Shown here: positions 34,667 to 45,435 of the stretch, piece after piece | Position numbering within the stretch: the first letter of the stretch is position 1 | How the letters are laid out: every line of letters starts with the position of its first letter | Assembly: GCA_030762175.1 (NCBI GenBank) | Contig: CM060831.1 | Span: forward strand, 3,117,001-3,181,000 | Length of the DNA stretch: 64,000 nt | Source of the DNA: Metallyticus violacea | Taxonomy: Eukaryota; Arthropoda; Insecta; Mantodea; Metallyticidae | Direction: 5' to 3' | Made by a program: the position numbers and the translations under genes | Notes under the pieces: generated by a model | Seen by the model: the letters and a program-made list of their open reading frames with translations, nothing else | The model's database searches: none | Told to the model about the DNA's origin: nothing

Positions 34667-35600
34667 TACTCGATATAATATCCTTTGAACTTTACACATT
34701 TGGTCCAGCGAGATTCCATTTTATATTTTCTCGGGGGGGGGGGGGGAGAAAACATTTTTTCAAACTGTTCATAATACTCGTTTACACAACAGATAACTTC
34801 TTCATTGGACGAAAATTTCTTCCCTTCAAGCCAATTTTTGAGGTTAGAAAAGAGAAAAATGTCGCGCGGGGTCAAACCTGGGAAACAGGGTGATTGAAGA
34901 AGCCGAGCTCGGGCACTTTTGCCTCGCTAAGGTGTCCTGGTGGTGGAGCAACAATCTTCTGCTTCACCTCGCTGTGCAAACGGTCCAATAACAACCAGTC
35001 ACTGTTTTACACTTTTCCTAATAGTCAATTATGATAATATCCTCTTCGTGCCCCTTTTACCGCCTACAAACCCGATTTAGCTTTTTTCTGTGCACTTTCA
35101 CCTTCGCCAACCCACTGTTTTTCTCCGGGGTGGATCCCCCAGTTGGTCTAATCACAAAGAGTCGTTCGGATTATGCTGTACTTTTCCAAACACGATTTTT
35201 AAATATTCCCTTTCTAGCGTTTTTGGTGTGGAGTCAACAAACGCGGCACCCATTACGCATTCAGCTTCTCCATATGCAGGATATTATATACCGTTCATAT
35301 AAGATGTCTAAAACCTCAGCAATCTCACGAATCTTTGCGCAACGGTCTTCTATCATATTTCCATGAATTTTATCGACCATTTCTTCAGAAGAAATGAAGA
35401 AATCGGACGTCCGGGACGTGCATCTGCAGTGCTCGTATGGCCACGTTTAAATTAATTATAGTCTTAAGTGCTGGTACAGAGTCCCTGTGAACTTCCTTCA
35501 GCTTTGGGCCGCAGTTCACTTTTTTTTTAAATAAAAATGTTTTATCACTGTACGATGCTCATCTTTATCAATTTCTACGAAACGGTTACACCGATCACTA
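34562..35600 (-). pseudogene. Mariner transposase relic, family D, copy 2
   Basis: On the minus strand it starts near 35590 (DKDEHRTVIKHF-like), followed by LKEVHRDSVPALKT and FKRGHTSTADA with PGRPI (about 35395-35500), a helix-turn-helix remnant, and STPKTLEREYLKIVF and PPRRKTVGWRR blocks. The C-terminal segment DIFLFSNLKNWLEGKKFSSN leads to SRWTKCVKFKGYYIE and a stop at 34666-34668. The two catalytic aspartate blocks between 34880 and 35050 are unreadable. A C-run (coding strand) at 34733-34746 interrupts the C-terminal helix. The string tacaaggcgggatgataagt at 34563 is a possible terminal repeat; a microsatellite lies between it and the stop. Confidence 0.82.
34603..34667 (+). repeat. (AC)n-(AT)n compound microsatellite
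   Basis: About 20 AC units followed by about 13 AT units, located inside the 3' non-coding end of the mariner D copy 2 relic. Confidence 0.97.
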
Positions 35601-36681
35601 AAGATAGCTGTCAACAAAGAACTGCACGTTGCGTCTGATAGAAAAATTGAACAAAGTCGTTACACTTACCAACAATAATGCCGCTTAACAAAATTCAGGC
35701 CTTCTATTATATAGCCGAGCTTTCGAAAACGTTCAACTGGAAAGCTCAACGGATATTTGCGTCTTAACGTAAGCTTCTCCCGTGATACTTGGTACTGAGT
35801 AACAGTCAGCAACAACTGAATGAACTGTCATAATCAGCAATAAGTATCAAACAGAACTCAATATTCCCAACATGGTCGAAATTTATTAAATAATGTTTAC
35901 AATGCTTTTGAAAGGCATAACGACTGAAGTGCTTATAAATGATATTGCCTTATTATAACTTCATATTTCTTAGATGATATTGTGCCTATCATCGTGCTAA
36001 TAAAAATAACACTGCTTAGTTGTAGCTTCATCCAAATCATGACATTTCCTACAAATGAAGCAATAAAACCTTGTAAAATATGGAGAGGAACTCTGTACGA
36101 TAAATAAAAAAGGTTGCGCCCAAGAAGATCGATCGGCAGACAGAATGCTTACCAAATAAGCATCGGAAGCGTGGGCATTATACTTAAAGATCAACTTCAG
36201 TACCGGAAGAGGTCTAAACTTTGTATTTGACAACTGTTAAACAAAAACATAAAACTAATTATTAAGACATTATGAAGAGCTAGAGCTTTTATTCTATTGT
36301 TATCGCCCGGCTTGAACCAAACGAGTTTCAAAGCAAAGGGGCTTCACCCCCCGTAAAAGACGTGACAAATTTTCTGTGCGCATGCTTTTTGGATAGGGTG
36401 ATGTGCGCTAGATTTCCTCACATATGGACGGCACATATTTAGTTCTCTTTCTAGACGACAATGCTCCTGGCACTGTGCAGACAAGTTCACTCTCTCACAC
36501 AATTTGGATCCATGAAGAAGTCTTTAAGTGCCAATTGATGAAACTAATATGGGAAATCGTCGTGTACCCAAATTAAGATTGTCATAGCAAACACTGCGAT
36601 CCCTCACCGTACAAAAAATGACGTTAGGTGTGTGCAACGAGAGCGGTCATGCACGCAAACGTGGGAGTCCTGAGTTCTTAC
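35601..36681. other. No gene recognised
   Basis: AT-rich on the left. The right part could be intron if the exon candidate at 36682 is real (the donor lies at its right boundary, since the exon is on the minus strand). Confidence 0.35.
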
Positions 36682-36784
36682 CTTGATGTGATAAGAGTTG
36701 AGCTTGTGGCGAGGCAATGAGTTGAATGAGCTGAAGTCCTGGCGTCGAGAGAAGATACCATTGCCCCCACTGACGCTGTTGTGC
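36682..36784 (-). CDS. Candidate internal exon of an unidentified host gene
   Basis: On the minus strand, a 103-nt segment is bounded by a strong acceptor (ttttgtttgttacag, with its polypyrimidine tract, ending at 36785) and a strong donor (caag followed by gtaagaac at 36681). The best frame leaves one base at the start and 34 whole codons: HNSVSGGNGIFSRRQD then FSSFNSLPRHKLNSYHIK. It would begin in phase 2 and end in phase 0. The serine- and arginine-rich sequence looks like a linker or regulatory segment of a cytoplasmic or channel-type protein, but I do not recognise it. All three frames are open over this length, so openness alone proves little; the paired splice signals are the main evidence. 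No neighbouring exon was found. Confidence 0.45.
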
Positions 36785-37194
36785 CTGTAACAAACAAAAC
36801 GCTCCTGTCACCACTATTTACAGCACACTTGTTTAATACCTTCAAGAGGTTTAAATCCTAGTGAAAAACCATTTATTCAAGGTAAATTCTCTCAGATTTA
36901 ATTTCAAATTCAGCATACGTCCGTACACGAAAATTCAGCTTCCCACTGCCAAGGAACGAGACAGATTCGAGAGAGTCGTTTTTAATTGTTCATAGGTAAG
37001 AGAGAGAACGTAGTGAAAAGATATCTTAGGAAGGCGTAGAGATACAGAGTATTACTGGGTGTTAACATGCTAATGATAAGCTTGCACAGTTATTCGGTAA
37101 ATGTCGTTACGCCTACTAAACATCACAGATAAACAAACTGGCATGAAAACACACCGTCTAAGGCTTGCTGGATCAGGACTTCAATACAAATTGA
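36785..37194. other. No gene recognised
   Basis: Probable intron sequence upstream of the candidate exon, if that exon is real. Nothing else is seen. Confidence 0.35.
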
Positions 37195-37560
37195 CCAGTT
37201 ACCTTTATTCATCCTTATAATTTTGATGTCTTGCAATGCACTAGTCCCAGTATTCAAAGACTTGCTGGAAACCATCTCACGACAGAATCACCACTGCTTC
37301 TGAACATGGAAAATACTCAGCATGAGACGTTTCTTCAATTTGGGAAAGCGGAAACTGTCTCATGGGACTAAACCTGAACTACAGGCATTTTTGTGAGATA
37401 TTCAGCAACAACATTTGCCACGTGGGCTGTGCATTATCCAGCTTGTTGCACCTTGCGTAGTTTTCAGAACATCTCTGTAGTATTGCTCAATTGTTTATGT
37501 GGAAAAATGAAATGATCACAACTTTTTCAGCAGAAGCAACCACTTTTGTTTTGTTTTTGC
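37195..37560 (-). pseudogene. Mariner relic, family E, copy 1
   Basis: On the minus strand it shows an AHVANVVAEYLTKM block (second-aspartate helix region) and downstream a C-terminal remnant with SFPKLKKRL-like and SSKSLNTGT-like pieces, parallel to the copies at 42143 and 55780. The N-terminal half and catalytic first aspartate are absent. Heavily decayed. Confidence 0.6.
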
Positions 37561-37715
37561 GGTTAGTGATAATGCAGATTTCCACACAGAAAGTTTTTGA
37601 AAAAAAAAATCCGCATTTTCCTGCAACACCATCTTTAACTTGGAACCGTTATTATTGTGGGGGGGGGAGTTAATATCGACGGAAATTAATTTCATTTCCT
37701 TTAACCTTTTTTTTT

Positions 37716-37984
37716 AATGGTGTTTAACGCCCGTTTTTACTACTGAGGCATCACAGGCGGTGAACACTGGTGATACATGAAATGAAATTATATGTTAGGA
37801 AAGGATTTTAAGGAAGGAAACGTTCCAGGAATAAGTTTAGGATACCTCCTCGGCATTTGCCATTTATGAGGATTGAGGAAAACCTGGAAAAAATCTCAGT
37901 TAGGGAGGACGGCCCTGGAGGGATTCGAACCCCAGACTTCCCTCTCACGAGTCCGCACCTTAACGACCTCAGCCACAGTGGCGG
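37716..37984 (-). mobile_element. SINE family 2 copy, full length
   Basis: In minus orientation. The head lies at the right end: B box complement gggattcgaaccccagactt (37920-37939), and A box in the cgaccTCAGCCAC-type string near 37968-37980. The tail aatggtgtttaacgcccgtt is at the left. The body includes aggaaaacctggaaaaaatc and ggcatttgccatttatgagg. It is the clearest copy of this family in the window. Confidence 0.88.
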
Positions 37985-39289
37985 TTTCCTATTTCTCTGG
38001 TTCCAGTACAGAGGATAGAAATCTCAGGGGAATAAGGAAGGAATGGCTTTCTTCGCTGGAATATTTAAATTTCGGTTCAAGTTGGACTTTTGATTTATTT
38101 GACAATTGAAGGATTTGGGAAGATGCTGTGCGTTTGTCGTGTGGTTCTATTACCCTCGGGTTATAATTTCACTGCCTTCATTCGTAGCTCTGTGTACACA
38201 ATTTACTCACTTTAACTTTGATCCTTCAGTTAAACTTCCCACAATTTTGAAATCCGACAGTCACCTATAACACTAATCACTTCACCGGTAAGACTCTATG
38301 GCAACATTAAATGGACGACTATAACCTTAGCGATAACTGGACGTTACTCTATCACACTACTGACCCTCTCTGGTTACTCTTACACTTCCAACTGAGCGAC
38401 TGCTTAACTGATTGATTGATCCCTGCTCTTCCTGCCTAACTTACTTATATTTTATATTAAATCCATTATGTGGGTTCGCTCCGCCCTCGCGAAAAATTAT
38501 TTCCTTTAAATATTATTGAGCTTGGTTCACTTCTCGTTCCTATTGGACCACATTAAATATCGTTTATATTACATGCTCGCTTCTATTGTTAGGTTTTGAA
38601 ATATATTTATTGGTGGAACCAGCTCACTTACTTTCTAAAATAAATATTTCCACGCAGATACTTTTGAATATGACAGACTCCGTTACTCTTTTAACTTTAC
38701 CATATATTCATATATTAAAGGTTTGCGATAAGAAACGTTTCGGACATATAAGCGGCATTTCTTTGAAACTGTCGGAAATAGCTAAGATCTTGTAAGACGC
38801 GTGTTTTTGATGACAAATACTGTTACCGACTGAACTCGGGTTTCTTGTTTTTCCATGTCGAGGCAATAAAAACATTTGTGGCCTGATGTCGGAAACCCTT
38901 TATGAATGGCTAGCAATAGAAGGAAGGGGTCGTCCCTTTTTAACAAAAGAAGGGAACCTTTAGAGGCAAATCGTGTTGTCCTAAGACTTTCTACAGGTAG
39001 CATGCCCGTCCCTTTCACAGAAACATAACAAAGACATAGTATTACAGAAAGATAACTTTATTATTACTTATTAGTCAAAAAGACATATAGCTATAGTTAT
39101 AATATAAAACCCCGGATCATAATTGTAATATTCGTACCTTTGATTATTGTGTCATTCTCGACCTTGTTAAATAATACCTTGAAATTAAATTGTAATACTT
39201 ATAATTGCCATCAGAAGCCATTAATATTAAAATAGGAATTTCTGAGATATTCCCTGCCTTAAACTTCATGCACGGAAATCAACAGTCTT
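37985..39289. other. No gene recognised
   Basis: At 38818-38935 the minus strand reads KCFYCLDMEKQETR. The CxxC followed by ETR faintly recalls the cysteine-rich tail of piggyBac-type transposases, but no other block supports it. Confidence 0.35.
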
Positions 39290-39493
39290 GGAATTCACCG
39301 GTATTTTCCATCATCAGAAGCAATGATGAAGGCTGAGGAAGCGATTCTAAAGGGCGTGTCAAAAATGGTTTCCAGCATGTCTTTGAAAGGCTGAGATAGG
39401 TGCATTGCGTCCAATGGGGGCTACTTTGAGAAATATGAGTAAAAGTATGTTGTTAAAAACTGTATGGTCTTTCTTTAATGAAGTCCTCGTATA
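39290..39493 (+). pseudogene. Mariner relic, family E, copy 2 (C-terminus and right end)
   Basis: The stretch reads FPSSEAMMKAEEAIL-like sequence, VSKMVSSMSLKG, and DRCIASNGGYFEKYE, the C-terminal block of the family, then agtatgttgttaaaaactgt and the right end with cctcgta at 39485-39491. It supplies the reference for the family's 3' end, which in copies 3 and 4 carries a long A run at the same place. Confidence 0.65.
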
Positions 39494-40429
39494 AAGATCC
39501 AAAATAGTCATTATTTGGAAAATTTGTCAAAAATGTCGCATTCATAGGAAATATGTTGATTTAAAGAGAAGTGAACAGATCCGGAAGATTGCAGCCCGCC
39601 TCTTCACTACTTATGAATGTAGCGACTTAACCTTGAAACGTGTTTTTTGCCCTTCGCCAGCCAGCCAACCGCGCAGGCATCAAGAGTTGTCTGATGTAAC
39701 ACGCTTTCTTCCACCTACTTCCTTATACCTTCTGTCAAAACCCCGTCCCCATGTTTATCAGTAAAGGCATTCATAAGATCACCCTGCAAAGTTACCTTTT
39801 GTGCCCTTGTTTTCATTAACACTTTTCTACTTCTGCTTACTTTTTTTAAAGCATCAGTTATAATGGGTATTCCTCTTTTTCGTAATTTTGACTATTCTTT
39901 CTGCGTAAAGCGGGGCAGAAATAGTTAAGAATGAAAATCCAGCTTATTCTCGGGAAGGATCTTGAAATCTTCAGCGATGAAATATATTATATTCTGTATA
40001 TAGCAACTTAAAAGTATCAACAAAAGCACATGGCGGAATTGTACAAATCGATTTTATTCTTGCTTTTTACCAGTGACATATAACTATAAATGTCTGTCAA
40101 TACACACATTTTATGGTGGAGGTGCATTGTTAAATAGCCGCTATTTGACTCATCTGTGATTTAAATGTCCTGACAAGGTAGCAGAAAAATTGTACCGATC
40201 CCTCGGTTTCAAACACAAATGAGGTAAACCGTTGAAAAGGAGTGAAAAAACATTATTTTATTTTTTTTAATAAATTAAAGCAGGAACCCCTGTGTCAACT
40301 ATTGAAGAAATAGTGAAAATAAACACAAAATTTACAGTTCTTTCTGTATGTGCTGTTTATAGTGCCCGAAAAGAATTCTATTTAACAGGAACTTTTGTGG
40401 GACGACTGTTCAATAAAGAATTGTCACAC
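39494..40429. other. No gene recognised
   Basis: AT-rich sequence. No open frame above 60 codons of note. Confidence 0.4.
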
Positions 40430-42142
40430 TTTTTAATAAGTTGTAAACTTTATCATGTACAATAAAGTAACATTGTATAAATATATACATGACACATGAG
40501 TTGAGGTTGCATTGTCCTCATTACAATGTGCTAAATGTAAATCTGAGTGTCGCTTTCGTTTCAGTGTTCGAAGTTGTCGCGGAGGTGGTAGGTGGGTTGG
40601 TACGTTGCTCAGAAGTTTATTAGTGTGATTTAAAAAGATGCGATGAAGTCGATTGTAGCAGGAGTCAAGAACAATGTTCACTGCTTGAATGTGTAAATAT
40701 TTATGTAGCGGTGCAGGCGAAGAACCCGGCTCTGAAAGGTTTGGATACTTTTCAGTTGTGAATCAAAATCTCAGTCATATCTTCTTATCATTAGGAAGTA
40801 AATTAGTGGTAAAGGTGATGATCCTTGAAGAAGATATTTCAATTGAGTAATTTTGTGTGGTAGTCTTATATTAAACTATTTGTCTCCAATTGAGTTTGTT
40901 GTCCAGTATGAGATATGATGTGGAGGGTATTCGTTCTCCTTCAAGAGGAATCATTTGATCTCCTTTTTTGTTTTGAATTACTTTAGATTTACAAGGATTC
41001 ATTATACTTTTCATTGTTTGCACTATATGCCCAATAGATTGACATATGTCTGAAGGTTGTCAGCTGATGATTTCCATGTACGTTTGGGGATATCGTCTGC
41101 AAACCTTGCTATTGTTAGATTATCGTCATCTGGAAGATCATGTGTACACATGAGATAAAGAATCGGCGCCCATACACTTCCTTGAGGAACTCCTGCCTAT
41201 ATGACTGCGTATTTTCATAACCAAGAGAGTGTTCTGGGAGAGTGAAATGACTGTCTTATTCTAAATAAGGTAAGGTTTTAGTTTATACAGCAGTCTAGTG
41301 TGCCCAACCTATTAAATGCCTTCTCAGTATCCAGAAACAGCCCAAAAATATATGACATCAACTACACGATGAAGTGATGCTCGGAAACCAAACTGAGCAT
41401 TTGGTATTATGGAATTCGTTGCCTTTGAGAGTCGAGGATAGAGTAGAAATTAAAACATCTTTGAAAACAAAGGGATAAGTTCGGTAACTATGAGGATTGT
41501 TTTTAGCTTTGTTTGGTTTGTGAATCGTTGCAATAAATGCATATTTCCATTAGTTGGGAGATAACTTAGACAAAGAATGATATTAAACATCTGTGTTAAA
41601 AATACAAGCGTTTTCTGGTGAAATATTACAAGTAGTGGTTTGACAATTAAATCATGACCAGAGATTTGTTGGCTGGGCATTTCTTTATTTCATTGATTAC
41701 CTGAGCAGAGGTAAAGTGTTTAGTAAAATTAATTAACAGAAGAGTGCTATTACTTTCTCTGATATTTCTTGTTCAAATTCAGGATCTCTAGTTGGATTCG
41801 TTTTGAATTTTTCTTCTAAAATTTTTGAAAATAAATTCACATTTTCTTCTGAAGTACTATGCCAGGAGTTATCAGATCTTAGAGGAGGTATCCTATCTTT
41901 ATATTTTAATTTTTTGCCATAAAGATCCATCTTTGCAATTAAGAGAAAGCAGTTGATTTCTAGTAGCAAGTATTCTCTCTTAAGGATGCGATGTAAGTTG
42001 GTTATATAGTGTTTAATGAGGAGTGTATCTATTTTATCCCATAATTAAGAACAATTTTGTTTCGCCTCATGGAGCTGTTTCACTTTAGGTGTCATTGTAT
42101 GCTTACCACGGATATGTAACTGATTATCTTGTCCTGCTCTAC
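40430..42142 (-). pseudogene. Jockey-like non-LTR retrotransposon reverse transcriptase relic
   Basis: On the minus strand the family order can be read through several frame changes. SWHSTSEENVNLFSKILEE (41770-41900) precedes the palm; GHDLIVKPL and FLTQMFNIILCLSYLPT (41550-41665) come next. They are followed by ITELIPLFSKMF-like sequence, AGVPQGSVWAPILYLM (41155-41205) and the catalytic box ARFADDIPK (about 41085-41115), the FADD form of the polymerase double aspartate. The C-terminal end YNRLHRIFLNHTNKL with LRTLKRKRH lies at 40530-40670. The endonuclease domain is missing; the sequence meets a mariner poly-T end at 42143. Clade is judged from these blocks. Confidence 0.82.
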
Positions 42143-42169
42143 TTTTTTTTTTTTTTTTTTTTTTTTTTT
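42143..42169 (+). repeat. Poly-T run at the mariner E boundary
   Basis: About 27 T. On the minus strand it follows the ggtatgttgt string of mariner family E, at the place where copy 2 has only five A. Confidence 0.95.
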
Positions 42170-42870
42170 GACAACATACCTTTACTCATCTTCATAACGT
42201 TGATGTTCTTTCTCGTTGGAAGCAACGCATCTGTCCCAGCGTTTTCTGCGTCTTCAAAGACATGCTGGAAACAATTTCTTTGACAGATCCTACAGAATCG
42301 CCTCCGTAGTCCTCACTGCTGCTTCTGGTGTTGGAAAATGAAGGCGTTTCTTCAATTTGAGGGAAAGGAAAAATAATACCGAACAATTTCTGAACTATAG
42401 GGAGGGTAAGGGACACAGTTCACACTTTTCAGGACATCTCTACAGCATTTGTCAGTTACACTTTGGTGTGCAGGTACGACATGCTCGTAAAACTTTGTTG
42501 GAAGGATGGAGGGGGGGCGACCATTCAGAGCTTTGCTGTTTGCTCTCAGATCGAAATGATGTAGCCAAGTTTCATCAGCAGTGATTGCCTTCGAAAGAAA
42601 CTCCGCAACACCCTGTGACTGCATCTTCAACTGCATCAGCTGTCTTGGAACACACCGTGCACATACACGTCTCAGAGTTCCTAATGTTATTCGACAATCC
42701 TCTCTCACAACGTTAATGTTTTCCTCTGTTAAAACACAAACTGAACGGAACCATCTTCCTTTAAAATGCATTGCCTCCGCTCTTAAAACTAAACAATCTT
42801 CGAGCTGGGTCATAGGGAAGAATCAGCTCTCCATAGTCCTCAGCTGAAGATTTAATGAGGCCAAAGGAAT
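42143..42870 (-). pseudogene. Mariner transposase relic, family E, copy 3
   Basis: On the minus strand, an NVVREDCRITLGTLRRVCAR helix-turn-helix segment leads to CVPRQLMQ, then FLSKAITADETWLHHFD with the first catalytic aspartate (about 42545-42590). After a short damaged stretch comes CVPYPPYSSEIVRYYFSFP, where the last aspartate is lost. The open part is 153 codons (42352-42813). The C-terminal remnant ENAGTDALLPTRK-like sequence lies at 42190-42250. The second aspartate block is deleted. Confidence 0.8.
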
Positions 42871-43073
42871 TTCAGAAATGCGAATGGTTCGTCGCGTGTC
42901 ATCAACATGTTTCCATAGGTGGAACTGAACACGTCTCAACTTTCACATTTCTCACAAGTGGAAACCATGAAAGTTCCATGCGTACATTACACTTTAAGTT
43001 AACAAAAATTGTTGGCATTTCAATATTGCATACGTAGGGAATCGAAACACTGGCGGCCTCTGATGATTTTAAT

Positions 43074-43412
43074 AAGATCCATAAGTTTCCGGCTTAACCA
43101 TTTTCATTTGGCCATTCCTTTACGGTAGAATATGAGGGGGATGCTTCCCCATATACACCGTCAAATCGCTGTTTAATTTCATTTGGAGTAAGTCCTTCTT
43201 TTGTGAAGAACTTAATAACAGCTTGATACTGTCACAATCTTCTACACATAGTCTTCTTTATGCGACTACATCTGAACAACTGGACACAGCGGAGCCGAAG
43301 TTATAGCTGCAATTATTTGTTAACAGATAATGTATGACATTAGATAAGCCTTTTGTAAAGGCAATAATCCTCATCGGCAAGGCCGGAAACTTATGGACCT
43401 ACCCTCGAGGAG
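43074..43412 (-). mobile_element. Internally deleted mariner family B (MITE-like)
   Basis: A 339-bp element with matching ends: gatccataagtttccggctt at 43076-43095 and gccggaaacttatggaccta at 43382-43401, inverted relative to each other. Inside, on the minus strand, are the first 35 or so codons of the family B transposase (AVIKFFTKEGLTPNEIK, then DGVYGEASP) matching 9892-10005. The rest of the gene, about 950 bp, is gone. Its left end matches the right end of the element at 9698-11285 and vice versa. It could be moved only by a transposase supplied elsewhere. Confidence 0.9.
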
Positions 43413-44691
43413 TGATGTTTTGGGGACTAAGTCCTTCTGCAGTACCAGAAGAAGCGATATTTGACTATAGAATCGGAAGACAGAAGTTCATCTCAAGCTG
43501 TCGGTAAGCTTCGGCATTGTCCTGTATTCTGTCGGAAGGAAGAATAATTACATTTCTTTACCTCTTTCCACGCATTACGTTACCTTCCCACCTAAAGAAA
43601 ACATTTCTTTCAACTACAGTAATTCTGACTGTCCGTTCACATGGGTGAACTATTTAAGGAACGATTTTCAAAGAAAATATATGGCGGTTGCTGGATTGCC
43701 TGTTTTGGGATTCAAACGTACCGTGTATATGACTAATGTTTAATTCTTGTGGGCATAAAGTAGGAAAATACAACAATTTCTAGTAAATATTTTGATTATT
43801 TCTTAAATTTAAATTCGCTGTCTGTCCACATTCTGGTCCGTTAGGGAAATTGCATTTCTCAAAGTTTTAACATTAAAATTCCAGTATTACATAAATCCGA
43901 GATTACGGCGTACCCGTTTTTAGACAGATAATATCCCAGAAACCTTGAATTGAAACTGGTTCAGTTATTTGCATGGTATTGGGTAACGGGTCGAAGCCTA
44001 AATTGGAGTTTACGACAGCTTCTTGGTTCTCCCGCGGGTTGTCTGTTGTACCAAAAAAACGCCCTACGCAAGCAAAACACATCACGCTTTAGCATACCTT
44101 GGTTTTGAAAGGCAATTCTTGTCCGCCAAACACCCTTGAGGGTTACGTCACAACATGTTAATGCTGAGATTGGTCCAGCGGCAGTTCACACCCAGAGATA
44201 TAACTCCAATGCAAGGTCACAACAATGCACTACGCGCAAAGAACGGCAGATCAGCTGCAGTTAAATATAGAACGGCTATTCCCGTGACTAAATATTATCA
44301 TCAATACTTGCAAATCCTTTGCGGTACATTTTCCATTCTCTTGTACGTTCATGGAGACATCCAATGAAAGTGAATGCAAACTTTTAAAGACAAATAAAAC
44401 CATGGATTAGCGGATTTACCTTAATTACTGCATTGTTATACGTTTTTAGGAAGTTTTATTTGAGACGAGCATAAGATAGAAACTAATCAGTAATATATTC
44501 TCCGTGTTATCTGTCTATGACTGTCTCCCAATCCTGTTTTTCGAATGCGCGCCTGAAGAAGTCAACTATCTTTGAATAGAGATCGTCAAGTCAAGTTTCA
44601 AAGCATTTTCGTTGTCAAACGGGTTTCCTTGAAGATTTTTGGATAGAGAGTTTAGGTTAGGTTTATTTTATTTAACGGTATTGGCTATCAA
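43413..44691. other. No gene recognised
   Basis: A 60-codon minus-strand open frame at 43903-44085 and a 70-codon plus-strand frame at 44155-44367 have no known motif. A short TTAGGTTAGG string at 44651-44660 is too short to be telomeric. Confidence 0.4.
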
Positions 44692-45435
44692 TAGAGACGG
44701 GAAGATCAGGTAATTAGTTTGGTTAAAATGGGCAGCAACACGGCAATTAAAGTATTGAAAATTGGCAGTAATGTAACTTATTATTAATGAAAACAGGTGA
44801 TTAAGATGCTTTTTTTTTTTTTTTTTCATCATGGAAAAAGAACATTCTACTTCCACTGAATCATATTTAAAACAAGCTATTTGAGGACTCATACCAGTTA
44901 CAACACAATATTCACCTTTCAATATATCATGGAAATGTTGATCAAGACAAAATAAAGTAATTTTGAATAGTCCTGGAAAATGAGTAAAAGATGCGCAGTG
45001 GTTTCTGGTCAGTTCATTTTCTGTTTATTTGTTTATAGGTGAATCAGGTTAGTATCTCTGTTACTTCCGTATTGAACACATTGCAGGGACGGTTTATTGC
45101 ATTGCTCTGCCGCTCTCATCTTTCTCGCTTGCAATTGTTTGTTACAATTATGTAGCTGAGAAGTTACTCCCACCACAAATTTCCTAGAATTGTCTCGCGC
45201 AGATCGACCGATACTAGGCCATTCGCCAGGACTATTCGAAACTATAGTACTTCCTTCATCCTCTCTATTTCCTGATATTTGTATGCCCGAGGTAACCGTG
45301 CGTTCGTTTCACTAATAAAGGTCCTACTATTTAAAGAGATTAAGAGAACAGGATGCAGGAAAGTTTTTGACTGCTTGAAAAGAAATAAATGTAACCAGAT
45401 TCTCAGTAGATATTTGTATGATGTAAACATGTCTT
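44692..45435 (-). mobile_element. hAT-type non-autonomous element, copy 2 (truncated)
   Basis: In minus orientation. The left end agagacgggaagatcagg matches the right-end repeat of copy 1 in complement. The body aligns with 13860-14744 and 58570-59483, including cagtggtttctggtcagttc and gcttgcaattgtttgttaca. The dimerisation remnant (EVECSF, 44830-44880) is broken by a T run at 44812-44827. The other end is missing from about 45435 on. Confidence 0.75.

Noticed and set aside
38782..39018. Cysteine motif resembling a piggyBac tail
   Set aside because: Only a CxxC followed by ETR; no other piggyBac block nearby.
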